Shown: positions 53,348 through 62,786, counted from the stretch's first letter. The stretch is DNA of 64,000 bases from Clostridiales bacterium (GCA_031276195.1 JAISNN010000014.1:25017-89016); one strand, 5' to 3'. Notes: generated by a model not told the origin, from the letters alone. Numbers and translations are program-made.

Positions 53348-53758
53348 AGATTTTTAATATGCAGCGGCGCTAAAAAAGATGCGGAATTGAAAAAGACTAT
53401 ACGCGTTTAAAAAATTACGGCATTAAAAAAGTTGAGCGGATTTATAAGAACGCGGTATTGCGGCAGTATAAAGGCGCACTTAGAAAAAGCCGGGAAGCGT
53501 ACGGCGTTTAAAAGACAGATTGAATTTGCAAGAATTACGGCATTGCGGCAGTATAAAGGCGCATTTAGAAAAAGCCGGGAAGCGATACGGCAGTTAAAAG
53601 ACAGATTGAATTTGCAAGAACTGCTGTATTGCCGATAACGGAAAAGTATTTTTTATAGGGAAGTTTGACAAGGCGGGCGCGGATGGTCATATGAAAAATT
53701 CTTGATTGAAAGTAAAGATAAAAACCGACGCCGAAGTTTTGGAAGCGAAGCGGAAAGT
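53348..53758. repeat. 85-bp tandem duplication between rnpA and yidD
   Basis: The segment around GCGGCAGTATAAAGGCGCA starts at 53460 and 53545 (85-bp period), with AGAAAAAGCCGGGAAGCG and AAAGACAGATTGAATTTGCA in both. A third partial copy ends near 53630. The remaining DNA holds no gene. Confidence 0.85.
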
Positions 53759-54007
53759 ATGATAAAAAACATTTGTTTTAAATTGATTTTGTTTTATAAA
53801 AAATATATCAGCGGGCGAAAAAGCGCGCATTGCAAATTTACGCCGACTTGTTCGATGTATACCTACGAGGCGATTGAAAAATACGGCGTATTTATAGGCT
53901 GCGTCAAGGGCGGCGTGAGGATTTTGAAATGTAATCCTTTTTCAAAAAGCCGCGGATATGCCCCTTTAAAGGAAAATTTCGGAGGTGAAGCCAAATGGTT
54001 AGTATAA
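53759..54007 (+). CDS. yidD: Membrane protein insertion efficiency factor YidD
   Basis: 82 residues from the ATG at 53759; an alternative TTG at 53702 would add 19 residues. YidD helps YidC insert proteins. The family motif is LILFYKKYISGRKSAHCKFT, PTCSMYTYEAIEKYG and GGVRILKCNPFS, with three conserved Cys. The last four codons overlap the start of yidC, so the genes are translationally coupled. Confidence 0.95.
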   Translation: MIKNICFKLILFYKKYISGRKSAHCKFTPTCSMYTYEAIEKYGVFIGCVKGGVRILKCNPFSKSRGYAPLKENFGGEAKWLV

Positions 54008-55305
54008 TTTTCGGCGCGGAGATGACGAATTTATTCGGGAAATTTATCCAATTTCTGCACGAGGGAATCGGTAATTACGCGCTCACGGTAGTAGTTTTCA
54101 CGCTCATTTTTAAAGCGGTTACGTCGCCGTTGGATTTTTGGCAGAAGCATTTGATGCGCAAAAACAAAAAAGCGATGAAAGTTATGGAGCCGAAACTCGC
54201 CCAACTGAGGAAAGAGGTCGGCGACAACCAGCAACTTTATATGCAAAGGCAGCAGCTTATATATAAGGAACACGGCTATTCGATGTTGGGGGCGTGCCTC
54301 CCGATGATCGTAACGCTCGTCGTGTTCGGCGTTGTGTTTTCGGGCTTTACCGCGATGGTCAAATATCAAAACGAAACGGTTTTTGAGGATTTGAAAACGG
54401 AGTATTACGCGGTTTATAATCCGATTGAGAAAGAGAAAGAAAATAAATTTATAAAAGATCGTTTTCCCGAGTGGAATTTGGAATCTTCGGACACGGCGCG
54501 TAAAGAAAAGATAAACGAAATTGCAACGACAGACCGTCAGGCGGTGGACGCGCTGAAAACGGAAATCGCGGCGGCGGCAAAGCCGGGAGCGGAGACGGCG
54601 GTAAGGGCGGCGTATGCGAAAAAACGCGACGGTTTGCCTTGGGTTCAAAACATCTTTATGCCCGACGCGCCTTGGAGCAAGGTTGTCCCGGACTACGGCT
54701 TATTTTCGGGAGAGAACGGCGGTTTCTTAGGAATGGGGAGGATCAACGCGAAGGTCGCGGGGCTGAACGAGGCGGAATACAACAAAATTATGGGTCCGAT
54801 CATGAGAGAATACGGAAACAAGCCGAACGGGTTTTTAATTCTGCCGATAATTTGCTTGCTTTTGAACCTCCTTATGATGAAATTAAACCCTCAGCAAAAT
54901 CAACAGCCGAATATGAATATGAATATGATGAACCCGATGGGCGGCGATCCGGAGGCAAGCGCAAAGCAGGCGCAGATGTCGTCTAAGGTGTCGATGTTTA
55001 TGATGCCCGCGATGATGTTTGTTTTCGCATTGTTTTACAGCGGCGCGTTCACGTTATATTTGGTCGTCAGTTCGTCTTTTTCAATCGCTTTCAATTTTAT
55101 ATATAATAAGGTATACGCAAAAAAGGACAAGCAAGAAGAGATTGTTGCGGCGAATACGACGTATGTCAGAAAGTCCGAATTGGAGGCTATGAGAAAAAAG
55201 AAAGAACAAGAGGAAAAGGAAAAAGCGGAGAGAGAGCAAGAGGCGAAAGCCAAAAAGATTTTAGAAAAGACGGAATCGAAGTTTAAGGACATAGACAAGT
55301 TGTAA
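53995..55305 (+). CDS. yidC: Membrane protein insertase YidC (Oxa1 family)
   Basis: 436 residues. YidC inserts membrane proteins alone or with Sec. The N-terminal helix (YALTVVVFTLIFKAVTSPLD) and the cytosolic hairpin (KHLMRKNKKAMKVMEPKLAQ) are typical, followed by MLGACLPMIVTLVVFGVVFS. The loop to the next core helix is long, about 170 residues, charged and helical (residues 120-280). The helices FLILPIICLLLNLLMMKLN and MFMMPAMMFVFALFYSGAFT then follow, and a highly charged coiled-coil tail (KKKEQEEKEKAEREQEAKAK) ends it. No lipobox is seen at the N-terminus. The SD is GGAGGTG. Overlaps yidD. Confidence 0.93.
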   Translation: MVSIIFGAEMTNLFGKFIQFLHEGIGNYALTVVVFTLIFKAVTSPLDFWQKHLMRKNKKAMKVMEPKLAQLRKEVGDNQQLYMQRQQLIYKEHGYSMLGACLPMIVTLVVFGVVFSGFTAMVKYQNETVFEDLKTEYYAVYNPIEKEKENKFIKDRFPEWNLESSDTARKEKINEIATTDRQAVDALKTEIAAAAKPGAETAVRAAYAKKRDGLPWVQNIFMPDAPWSKVVPDYGLFSGENGGFLGMGRINAKVAGLNEAEYNKIMGPIMREYGNKPNGFLILPIICLLLNLLMMKLNPQQNQQPNMNMNMMNPMGGDPEASAKQAQMSSKVSMFMMPAMMFVFALFYSGAFTLYLVVSSSFSIAFNFIYNKVYAKKDKQEEIVAANTTYVRKSELEAMRKKKEQEEKEKAEREQEAKAKKILEKTESKFKDIDKL

Positions 55306-55385
55306 TTTAGCGCGTGTCATTGTTGAAGGACAAAGACAAACCGTAATTTACCGTAATTCATTAAAAATTAAATAACTATGAAGGA

Positions 55386-56471
55386 ATGAAGATAAATATG
55401 GAAGGAATGGAATTTAAGGCTCATAAGGTTGAGCAGGCAATCGAGTTGGGGCTGAAAGAACTGCAAATCACCGCGGAAGAAGCGGAAATCGAGATCGTAA
55501 GCCAGGGCGGACTTTTTTCTAAGGCCGTCGTGAAAATCACGCCGAAAATCAAGCCCGAACAAGCGGCGGCGGATTTTATCAACAATTTGTTTTCGTATAT
55601 GAAATTCGACGCGTACGCAAGTCTGACCAAAACCGAGGACGGAAATAATATCGAAATCACGGGCGCGGACAGCGCGCTTGCGATCGGCTATCGCGGCGAC
55701 ATATTGGACAGCGTTCAGTATTTGGCTCTTTTGATGGCGAACAAAAACACGAAAGATTTTATCAGAATTTCCGTCAACACCGAAAACTACCGCGAAAAGA
55801 GAAAGGAAATTCTCACGGGGCTTGCAAAAAAATTGGCGCAAAAAGCGGACAGGACGGGCAGGAAGGTCGAGTTGGAGCCGATGAATCCTTATGAACGCCG
55901 CATAATTCATTCGGCGTTGCAAGACAGCGAACTTGTTACGACGGAGAGTTTGGGAGAGGAACCGAATAGGTATGTGGTCATTACTCCGAAAAACGTCCGC
56001 CCGAATTCGGACAGCCGTCCTTACGGCGGCGGCGGGAGAACCTTTAACCGCGACAAAAAATATGAGGGCGGCGGTTATAACAAGGGCGGCGACCGCGGAC
56101 GCGGAAACGGCGGCTACGGAGGCGGCAGATCCTACGACGGAAGCAGAGGCGCGCCGCGCGGCGACAGACCGTATAACGGCGGCGGGAGAAGTTATAATAA
56201 CGGCGAGAGAACCTATGGCGGCGAGAGAAGCGGACGCGGCGGCTACAACGGGGGAGGATCGAACGGCGGCTATAACCGCGGAGAAAAAACCTACGAACCG
56301 CGCGTAAGACCGGACTATTCCGAGGACAAAGAGGCGCAAACCGAAAATGTTCAACGTGAAACATCGCCCGAAACCGAGAAGGATTACAGCGAAGCGAACA
56401 GCAATTTCTCAAACAATTTCAAGAAAAACGGAACGAAAAACTTTAAGAGTTTCGGATATAAGAGAAGATAA
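55386..56471 (+). CDS. jag: Jag (KhpB) RNA-binding protein with RGG-rich tail
   Basis: 361 residues, or slightly fewer if the second ATG at 55398 is the start. Jag partners with KhpA and controls cell elongation and sRNA/mRNA binding in Firmicutes. An N-terminal Jag domain (KVEQAIELGLKELQITAEEA, then GGLFSKAVVKI) is followed by the KH domain (ALAIGYRGDILDSVQYLALL) and an R3H domain (MNPYERRIIHSALQDSE). Residues 205-310 form an unusual Gly/Arg/Tyr/Asn-rich tail with RGxGGYGGG and GDRGRGNGG motifs, then an acidic end. Near the end of the tail lies a parS-like sequence (56348-56363). It follows yidC by 80 bp. Confidence 0.93.
   Translation: MKINMEGMEFKAHKVEQAIELGLKELQITAEEAEIEIVSQGGLFSKAVVKITPKIKPEQAAADFINNLFSYMKFDAYASLTKTEDGNNIEITGADSALAIGYRGDILDSVQYLALLMANKNTKDFIRISVNTENYREKRKEILTGLAKKLAQKADRTGRKVELEPMNPYERRIIHSALQDSELVTTESLGEEPNRYVVITPKNVRPNSDSRPYGGGGRTFNRDKKYEGGGYNKGGDRGRGNGGYGGGRSYDGSRGAPRGDRPYNGGGRSYNNGERTYGGERSGRGGYNGGGSNGGYNRGEKTYEPRVRPDYSEDKEAQTENVQRETSPETEKDYSEANSNFSNNFKKNGTKNFKSFGYKRR
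56348..56363. other. Degenerate parS-like sequence in jag
   Basis: TGTTCAACGTGAAACA has two mismatches to TGTTTCACGTGAAACA; the right half-site is perfect. It translates as VQRET. It could bind ParB weakly or be chance. Confidence 0.4.
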
Positions 56472-56845
56472 ACGCTATGTTCGGCGGAATAAACGAAAAA
56501 ACATAAACGGACATAAAGAGAGTTTTAATTTTCGCTATAAAAAGCGATACCGATTAAACGTACGGATTTAAAACCGCCGCTCAGCCGTTATATTCAGAAT
56601 TTTTAGAACGCTCAAAGAATAATAAGATATACGGATAAACGAATTAGGAAATAAAGAGAATAATAAAAGAGAAAAGAGATGCTTAAACTTAAACGCCGAA
56701 TTAAAGCGAATAATGTAAAATAAAGATAATTATTCGTTTCGGAATAAAAAACAAACAAACGGATATAAAATAAATAAAAATAAAAATAAAAATAAAAACA
56801 AATATTTAGGGCAGAACGAACAAAACGGGAATTTAGAAAACATTT
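56472..56845. other. AT-rich gap between jag and typA
   Basis: No gene. It includes a partial hairpin element (56544-56592, AAACGTACGGATTTAAAACC) and A-rich purine-biased DNA like that in 50.7-52.3 kb. No promoter for typA stands out. Confidence 0.5.
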
Positions 56846-58669
56846 ATGATAAGGCAAGATCTAAGAAATATAGCGATTATCGCGCACGTTGACCACGGCA
56901 AGACTACGTTAGTAGACGAAATGTTAAAGCAAAGCGGTACGTTCAGAGAAAATCAAGCGGTCGAAGAGCGCGTTATGGACTCTAACGACCTTGAAAAAGA
57001 ACGCGGAATCACAATTCTGGCGAAAAATACGTCCATTCACTATAAGGACATAAAAATCAACGTCATCGACACGCCCGGACACGCCGATTTTTCGGGCGAA
57101 GTCGAGCGTGTTTTAAAGATGGTCAGCGGCGTATTGCTGCTTGTCGATGCGGCGGAGGGGCCGATGCCGCAGACGCGTTTCGTTATGCAAAAGGCTTTGG
57201 AACTCGATCTGCGCGTGATCATCGTCGTGAACAAGATCGACAGACCGGACGCGAGGCTGTCCGTGGTCGAAGACGAGATTTTGGAATTATTTTTGGAGTT
57301 GGACGCGTCCGACGAGCATTTGCGAAGCCCGATAATATACTGTTCGGGGCGGCACGGCACGGCGTCGAAAGACTATAAATCCCCCGAAAAAAATTTGGAA
57401 ACGTTGTTTGAAACGATCATAAACTATATCAAACCGCCCGAGGGCGACCCGGACGGCGAATTGCAGTTGCTTGTGTCCTCAATCGACTACAACGATTTTG
57501 TGGGCAGAATCGGGATCGGGAGGATCGAGCGCGGCAAAATTTCCGTCAACGGCGAGGTTTCGGTCTGCAATTTTCACGGAGGAATGACGCCGTACAAGAG
57601 CAAGATCGTCAGTCTATACCAGATCGAGGGTTTGAAAAAAACGCCGATACAGACGGCGACCGTCGGGGATATCGTCTGTTTTTCGGGGATAGAGAGCATA
57701 AATATAGGCGACACGGTCGCGTCCGTGAACGCCGTCGAACCCGTGCCGTTCGTAAAGATCAGCGAGCCGACGGTCGAGATGTATTTTTACGTGAACGACA
57801 GTCCTTTCGCGGGGCGCGAGGGAAAGTTTGTTACGACGCGCCATTTAAAGGAAAAGTTGTTCAAGGAAATGCTGCGCGACGTGTCCTTAAAGGTATACAA
57901 TACCGAATCCGCCGACGCGTACAGGGTTTGCGGACGCGGCGAAATGCACCTTTCGGTTTTGATCGAGAATATGCGCAGGGCGGGCTATGAATTTCAGGTC
58001 GGAACGCCGCGTGTGATTTATAAGGAGATCGACGGAGTTACGCACGAACCGATAGACGAATTGATCGTGGACGTACCCGAAAACAGAGTCGGCTATATTT
58101 TTGAAAAGATGGGCGCGAGAAAGGGCGAACTTTTAAAGATGACGTCCGCGGGCAGCCGTATGCGTTTGGAATTTTTGATTCCGTCGCGCGGTTTGTTCGG
58201 TTATCGTTCGGAATTTTTGACGGACACGAGCGGCGAAGGCGTGATGAATACGATTTTTCACGGCTACGGACCGTTCAAGGGCGAGGTTGTCAGACGGAGC
58301 GAGGGTTCGTTGATCGCGTTCGAGAGCGGCGAGGCGGTAACGTACGGCTTGCATAACGCGCAGGGACGCGGCGAATTGTTTATCGGCGCGGGTACGCCCG
58401 TATACGAGGGTATGGTAGTGGGCGTTTCGCCGAAGGGCGACGATATCGCGGTCAACGTGTGCAAAAAAAAGCACGTAACGAATATGCGCGCGTCGGGTTC
58501 GGACGAGGCGTTGAGATTGAATCCGATAAAGAGAATGTCGTTAGAAGAGGCGATAGAATTTATCCGCGACGACGAACTTCTCGAAATCACGCCGAAAAAT
58601 ATCCGGATCAGAAAGAGAATTTTGAGCAACGATTTGAGAATGAAACAAAAATTTAAAACGGAAAAGTAA
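56846..58669 (+). CDS. typA: Ribosome-associated GTPase BipA/TypA
   Basis: 607 residues. BipA is an EF-G-like GTPase that binds the ribosome during stress and late 50S assembly. The GTPase motifs are [36 protein letters not shown] and NKIDRPDA. The domain II, III and V segments follow, and the C-terminal domain special to BipA has GLFGYRSEFLTDTSGEGVMN and HGYGPFKGEV. The C-terminal Lys-rich end is normal. Translation begins MIRQDLRNIAII. No strong SD is visible. It is a single gene. Confidence 0.97.
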   Translation: MIRQDLRNIAIIAHVDHGKTTLVDEMLKQSGTFRENQAVEERVMDSNDLEKERGITILAKNTSIHYKDIKINVIDTPGHADFSGEVERVLKMVSGVLLLVDAAEGPMPQTRFVMQKALELDLRVIIVVNKIDRPDARLSVVEDEILELFLELDASDEHLRSPIIYCSGRHGTASKDYKSPEKNLETLFETIINYIKPPEGDPDGELQLLVSSIDYNDFVGRIGIGRIERGKISVNGEVSVCNFHGGMTPYKSKIVSLYQIEGLKKTPIQTATVGDIVCFSGIESINIGDTVASVNAVEPVPFVKISEPTVEMYFYVNDSPFAGREGKFVTTRHLKEKLFKEMLRDVSLKVYNTESADAYRVCGRGEMHLSVLIENMRRAGYEFQVGTPRVIYKEIDGVTHEPIDELIVDVPENRVGYIFEKMGARKGELLKMTSAGSRMRLEFLIPSRGLFGYRSEFLTDTSGEGVMNTIFHGYGPFKGEVVRRSEGSLIAFESGEAVTYGLHNAQGRGELFIGAGTPVYEGMVVGVSPKGDDIAVNVCKKKHVTNMRASGSDEALRLNPIKRMSLEEAIEFIRDDELLEITPKNIRIRKRILSNDLRMKQKFKTEK

Positions 58670-58930
58670 AAAACGAAAAAATGAAAAATCAAACGACTAA
58701 AAAGGCGAACGGTTAAAACGCTAAAAGTTAGAGAAAGATGCTTATCGGGTAAGAATTAAATTTTTATATCTTAAAGGTTCTTGCCGCGTAATTTATTTAT
58801 AGAAAAAATCACTAATTGAAAATCACTAAAAATTTTTGAAAAGAGGCGCGTGGAAAAAACTTTTTTTAAAAAGTTTTCCCCCGTATTAAAAAACAAAAAT
58901 AAAAACAAAAATAAAAAAGAGGTCTTTCTT
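58670..58930. repeat. Gap with a hairpin element before the DMP19 gene
   Basis: A GCGTGGAAAAAACTTTTTTTAA hairpin copy lies at about 58848-58882. It provides an ATG (58850) that extends the next frame by 27 codons, which is repeat translation. Confidence 0.6.
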
Positions 58931-59425
58931 ATGACGATCGGAGATATAGTAAAGGAAAATCCCGACGATATCCGCGCGGCGTTGTTTGACTACGGCATAG
59001 ACATATTTTGCAACGCAAAGAACGAGGGAAAGGCTCTCCGCAAGGCGAACGAAGTCGTTCGGAACGTCTATCTCGCGCAGATTCTTTGCGACGAGATCAA
59101 CAACGGCGGTTTTATTCAATATTTTTTCAATCAAGACTCCGCGCATTTCGAGTTGATAGAGGGCGCGCTTTCGGCGATCGGAATGACGGCGTTGTCGGGC
59201 ATATATAAAGACGCTTTCGCGGCGCTTCAAGCGGCGGCGGCGCGCCAAACCTTTAATATCAGCGCGTCGAATTGCCGCGATCTTGAAAAATTCAGCGGGT
59301 TATACGACGACAACGAGGAGTTTGACGCCTTTGACGACAGGTTTTACGAATTAGACAAAGACGAAACGAATACTTACGGACTGATCGAAGCCTATGTAAA
59401 GGCGCATTTAAACGACAAAATATAG
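58931..59425 (+). CDS. DMP19/DUF4375-family protein
   Basis: 164 residues from the ATG at 58931 with an AGAGG site; the earlier ATG lies in a hairpin element. The family signature is visible: ILCDEINNGGFIQYFFNQDS followed by ALSAIGM and a C-terminal DDRFYELDKDE with YVKAHL. The fold is alpha-helical. In one member the protein acts as a DNA mimic, but for most the function is unknown; none is assigned here. Confidence 0.85.
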   Translation: MTIGDIVKENPDDIRAALFDYGIDIFCNAKNEGKALRKANEVVRNVYLAQILCDEINNGGFIQYFFNQDSAHFELIEGALSAIGMTALSGIYKDAFAALQAAAARQTFNISASNCRDLEKFSGLYDDNEEFDAFDDRFYELDKDETNTYGLIEAYVKAHLNDKI

Positions 59426-59458
59426 GTAAAATAAAAATTAAAATAAAAATAGTAGACT

Positions 59459-60595
59459 CTAATCTTTTTTCCTTTCCTTTATAATTTGTCTTTCGCGCGC
59501 GATAGCGAACGAATTTTCGGGAATATTTTCGGTTATCGTCGAGCCTGCGGCGATAAAGGCGTTATTCCCGACGGTGAGCGGCGCGACGAGGTTTGTATTC
59601 GCGCCGATAAAGACGTTTTCGCCGACGAAAGTTTTTTGTTTGATTTTCCCGTTATAGTTTGCAAAAACCGTCCCGCAGCCGACGTTAGTTTTTTGTCCGA
59701 TCTCCGCGTCGCCGATATAGGCTAAGTGCGCGGACTTAACTCCGTCGCGAAGCACGGATTTTTTGATTTCCACATAGTCGCCGATACGGCATCCGCTCCC
59801 GATTTCCGCGCCCTCACGGAGAGTGGCGAAGGGACCGACGGAGCAGCGGTGAGCGATATTGCACCCCGATAAATTTGATTGAACGGCGATATTTTCATCT
59901 CCGATTTTCGCACCGTCCTTAAATATGCAAGCCTCAATGCGGTTTCTTTGAGCGATATTGCAGGCTGATAAATTTGATTGAACGACGGTATTTTCATCTC
60001 CGATAGCGCAGTTTTCGATTATATTTCCGCTTTCGATTCGGTTGTTTTGACCGATCACGGTATTTCCTTTGACGACGTTATTCGGCGCGATATAAGTTCC
60101 TTTTTTTATGAGGACGTCCGCGTCGATCGAAACGGAATTCAAATCGGGGATAATCACTCCTCTTTCGATATGAACGAGGAGAATTTTTTTTCTCAAAATC
60201 CCGTATGCCTCCGCGAACGACTGCCCGTCGGATACGGCGAGGAAGTTTTCGTTCCGAAGGTTTATGACGGCGGGTATATCGGAGGGATTGTTTTTGTAGA
60301 TTCGCGCGTCTTTGATCCGCGCGCCGTCCAGATTTCCGTATACCATACTCTTGCAAATTCCTATAATCTCCTCTTTTGTTACGAGCGGCATATCCGAATA
60401 TAAGAGAACGGAAAAATCGCCCGTCTTAGACCTTTCGGCGGCGGTCGGGTCGTCCGTTTCGACGACGGAAAAACACCCGTCCGCCGTTAAATTTTGCGCG
60501 AGATATTCGCGCGGCGTTTTCCCTAAGATTTTCATTTCGGAATAAGGGGTTTCGCGCTTGACGGCAAAGGCGGTGATAATATAATTTTTTTCCAT
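59459..60595 (-). CDS. GlmU-like protein with degenerate nucleotidyltransferase part
   Basis: 378 residues from the ATG at 60595. GlmU makes UDP-GlcNAc by acetylating and uridylylating glucosamine-1-phosphate. Here the C-terminal left-handed beta-helix is well kept: SVGPFATLREGAEIGSGCRI, SAHLAYIGDAEIGQKTNVGC with the acetyltransferase His, ANYNGKIKQKTFVG and VAPLTVGNNAFIAAGSTITE. The N-terminal domain is short: no LAAGxGTRM loop is seen at the start (MEKNYIITAFAVKRETPYSE), so uridylyltransferase activity is doubtful. A 27-28 residue beta-helix section is duplicated (IGDENTVVQSNLSACNIAQR and IGDENIAVQSNLSGCNIAHR). No SD. It may be an acetyltransferase only. Confidence 0.8.
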   Translation of the reverse strand: MEKNYIITAFAVKRETPYSEMKILGKTPREYLAQNLTADGCFSVVETDDPTAAERSKTGDFSVLLYSDMPLVTKEEIIGICKSMVYGNLDGARIKDARIYKNNPSDIPAVINLRNENFLAVSDGQSFAEAYGILRKKILLVHIERGVIIPDLNSVSIDADVLIKKGTYIAPNNVVKGNTVIGQNNRIESGNIIENCAIGDENTVVQSNLSACNIAQRNRIEACIFKDGAKIGDENIAVQSNLSGCNIAHRCSVGPFATLREGAEIGSGCRIGDYVEIKKSVLRDGVKSAHLAYIGDAEIGQKTNVGCGTVFANYNGKIKQKTFVGENVFIGANTNLVAPLTVGNNAFIAAGSTITENIPENSFAIARERQIIKERKKD

Positions 60596-60604
60596 ATAAA
60601 TCAA

Positions 60605-60933
60605 TATATGAGGGAGAGAGAAAAAAAATGAGTATTAGCGGTTTTGGTTAGCGGTTAGTAATTATAGGCGTTAGCGGTCGGCGGTGATGAAAAGTACAAA
60701 ATTAATCCGCACAAAAATTCCCCTCCGCGGGAGGAGCGGGAGCGGGCGACCGATTAAAAAATAATAAAATTAAAAAAATAAAAGTCAAAAAGCGTTAAAA
60801 AAGCGTTAAAAAACCGTTAAAAAACCGTTAAAAAAGCGTCAAAAAAGCGTCAAAAAAGCGTCAAAAAAAACCCGTATCGTTCATTTTTCAATACGGGTTT
60901 TCAAAAAATCTTTCGTTCGGTTTTGGTTTCAAT
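60605..60933. repeat. Gap with CCCCTCC element and 11-bp repeats
   Basis: A CCCCTCCGCGGGAGGAGCGGG element lies at about 60717-60750. From about 60790 to 60868 there are seven AAAAAGCGTTA or AAAAAGCGTCA units of about 11 bp. A terminator follows (60867-60901). No gene. Confidence 0.75.
60867..60901 (-). terminator. Terminator of the transporter gene
   Basis: AAAACCCGTAT and ATACGGGTTTT flank the loop CGTTCATTTTTCA; on the minus strand a T-run follows. It lies 33 bp after the stop codon at 60934. Confidence 0.9.
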
Positions 60934-62328
60934 CTATTCTTTCGCCGGTTTTGCCGTCTCTCTGATTTTTTGCAATTCTTCGGCGATTTCCGCTTTTCTT
61001 TTTCCGAAGATGTCATATTTCAAAATCGGGAATATCGAGAGCAGAGAGAAAATACCCGGCGCGGCGATATATGCGAAATAGATTAAATCTTTCGTTGCGG
61101 GGGCTTGCATCAGCAATTCCGTATTATACTTTGAGACGCTGACCAAGATCAAGCCCAGAGCCGTTCCCAACGCCAGCGTAACTTTGATTGTCAGGCTCAA
61201 AACCGCATAAAAAGTTCCTTCGGCGCGTTTGCCCGTTTTATATTCGTAATAGTCTACGGTGTCCGCCGTCATAACGAGCGGCATAATATTGACGACGCCG
61301 AACTGCAAGCCCGTCAAGAACAAGAATATCATCATAACCCAAAAGTTGTTGTAGCCCACAAAAAAGGAGATCATAGACGCGGCGAAGCCGTAGACGGAAA
61401 CGCCGATATAGGTCTTTTTTTCGCCGATTTTTTTGATCAAGGCGGGCGTCATAGCCATACTTATGAGCGCGCCGATCGCGGTCGGCAGACCTATTAGAAA
61501 GGCGAGGCTTTGGCTGTCGAGGAGGGTATTTGCGGCTTGAATTCCGATACCCGTTTGGATTTGCCGTCCGAAGCCCAAGAAGCAGGAGATGATGACGAGC
61601 ATAAAGGGCTTATTATTTTTGAGCGAGCCTATCATATCGCGGAAATTCGTTTTTTCCGCATAATAAGGCACGCGTTCTTTATTAAGGAAATAGATGAGCA
61701 AAAAGAGCGCGCAGCCGACGAGCGCGATGACGAGCGCGGAGATTGTGAATTCGCCGACGCTCATAGGGGTATCGGGTTCGTTGTTTTGCGTTATGAATTG
61801 CGAGCCGCCCGGCACGATCAGACATACGATCGGAACGACGGTTGCCGCGGCGGTAAGTCCCGCGGCTTTGAAAATGCCCGAGAGTGAAATGAGGTTAGTT
61901 CTTTCGGTAGGATCGGGGGTAACGACGGACGCGATCGCTTGCGAGGGGATATCGCCCAGCGACGCCGACATACTAAAAAGCAAAAAGGTAAAGAATATAT
62001 AGATATAGAGCCACGCGCCCGAGAGTGGAACGTCGATAAAGACCCAAACGGCGGTGATAAAGAGCAGTGGTGTTGAGAGCAGGATAAATGGTTTTAGTTT
62101 GCCCTTTTTTTCGATCAGATTGCCGACGATCGGATCAAAAACCGCCGAAACGATCTTGACGACCAAAATCAACATTCCGACGACGGCGAGGTTCGCGCCC
62201 ATAGCGGTCATATAAAATTCCGCTTGATAGGAGTTCAGATAGCCGAAAATCAGTTGAAAGCCGAAAAGCCCCAAGGAATAGGCGGCGACTTCTTTCGCCG
62301 AGAGGAATTTTTTCGTTGAATTTGCCAT
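60934..62328 (-). CDS. GPH-family sugar:cation symporter (MFS)
   Basis: 464 residues with twelve predicted helices. The family imports glycosides and disaccharides with Na+ or H+. Family features: the N-terminal LGLFGFQLIFGYLNSYQAEFYM, KIVSAVFDPIVGNLIEKKGK in loop 2-3, and the C-terminal DTVDYYEYKTGKRAEGTFYA with ALGTALGLIL. The substrate cannot be deduced; no glycosidase or sugar regulator is next to it. The start is MANSTKKFLSAKEV with a GGGAG site. A terminator follows. Confidence 0.9.
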   Translation of the reverse strand: MANSTKKFLSAKEVAAYSLGLFGFQLIFGYLNSYQAEFYMTAMGANLAVVGMLILVVKIVSAVFDPIVGNLIEKKGKLKPFILLSTPLLFITAVWVFIDVPLSGAWLYIYIFFTFLLFSMSASLGDIPSQAIASVVTPDPTERTNLISLSGIFKAAGLTAAATVVPIVCLIVPGGSQFITQNNEPDTPMSVGEFTISALVIALVGCALFLLIYFLNKERVPYYAEKTNFRDMIGSLKNNKPFMLVIISCFLGFGRQIQTGIGIQAANTLLDSQSLAFLIGLPTAIGALISMAMTPALIKKIGEKKTYIGVSVYGFAASMISFFVGYNNFWVMMIFLFLTGLQFGVVNIMPLVMTADTVDYYEYKTGKRAEGTFYAVLSLTIKVTLALGTALGLILVSVSKYNTELLMQAPATKDLIYFAYIAAPGIFSLLSIFPILKYDIFGKRKAEIAEELQKIRETAKPAKE

Positions 62329-62410
62329 TTTTTTCTCCCGAATCCCGAATTTTTTTGTTTTTTTTATGGTGCAAGGCGTTTTTAGTATGCGAAATAAATC
62401 GTTATTTGAA

Positions 62411-62588
62411 CGGAAAAGCGTTTCGATATATGCAACAAATACGCTTTAATTTAAATTATGACGCATATCGATATATACGACAAATACGTGAGATTTAAAC
62501 GGAAAAGCGTTTTGATATATGCAACAAGTACGCTTTGGCTTAAATTATGACGCAACCGATATATACGACAAATACGTGAGATTTGAAC
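62411..62588. repeat. 89-bp tandem duplication
   Basis: Each unit starts CGGAAAAGCGTTT and holds GATATATGCAACAA, AAATTATGACGCA and GATATATACGACAAATACGT; unit starts are 62411 and 62500. Confidence 0.9.
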
Positions 62589-62786
62589 CATAAAACATTC
62601 TAATACATATCTCAAATGTACACTTGGACTATTATAACACATAGCAAGGGCGCAGTCAATATGTAAATTAAAAAAAGTTAATATTTTTTTTATAGTTCAA
62701 ATCGGAATAAAAAACACCGGACACCGTAAAAAGATAAAAATAATTTTAGAACGACAGAAAAACAAAAACAAAGTGTGAATTTTCTA

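Noticed and set aside
58850..58930. 27-codon N-terminal extension of the DMP19 gene
   Set aside because: It is encoded by a hairpin element; the ATG at 58931 has a proper AGAGG site.
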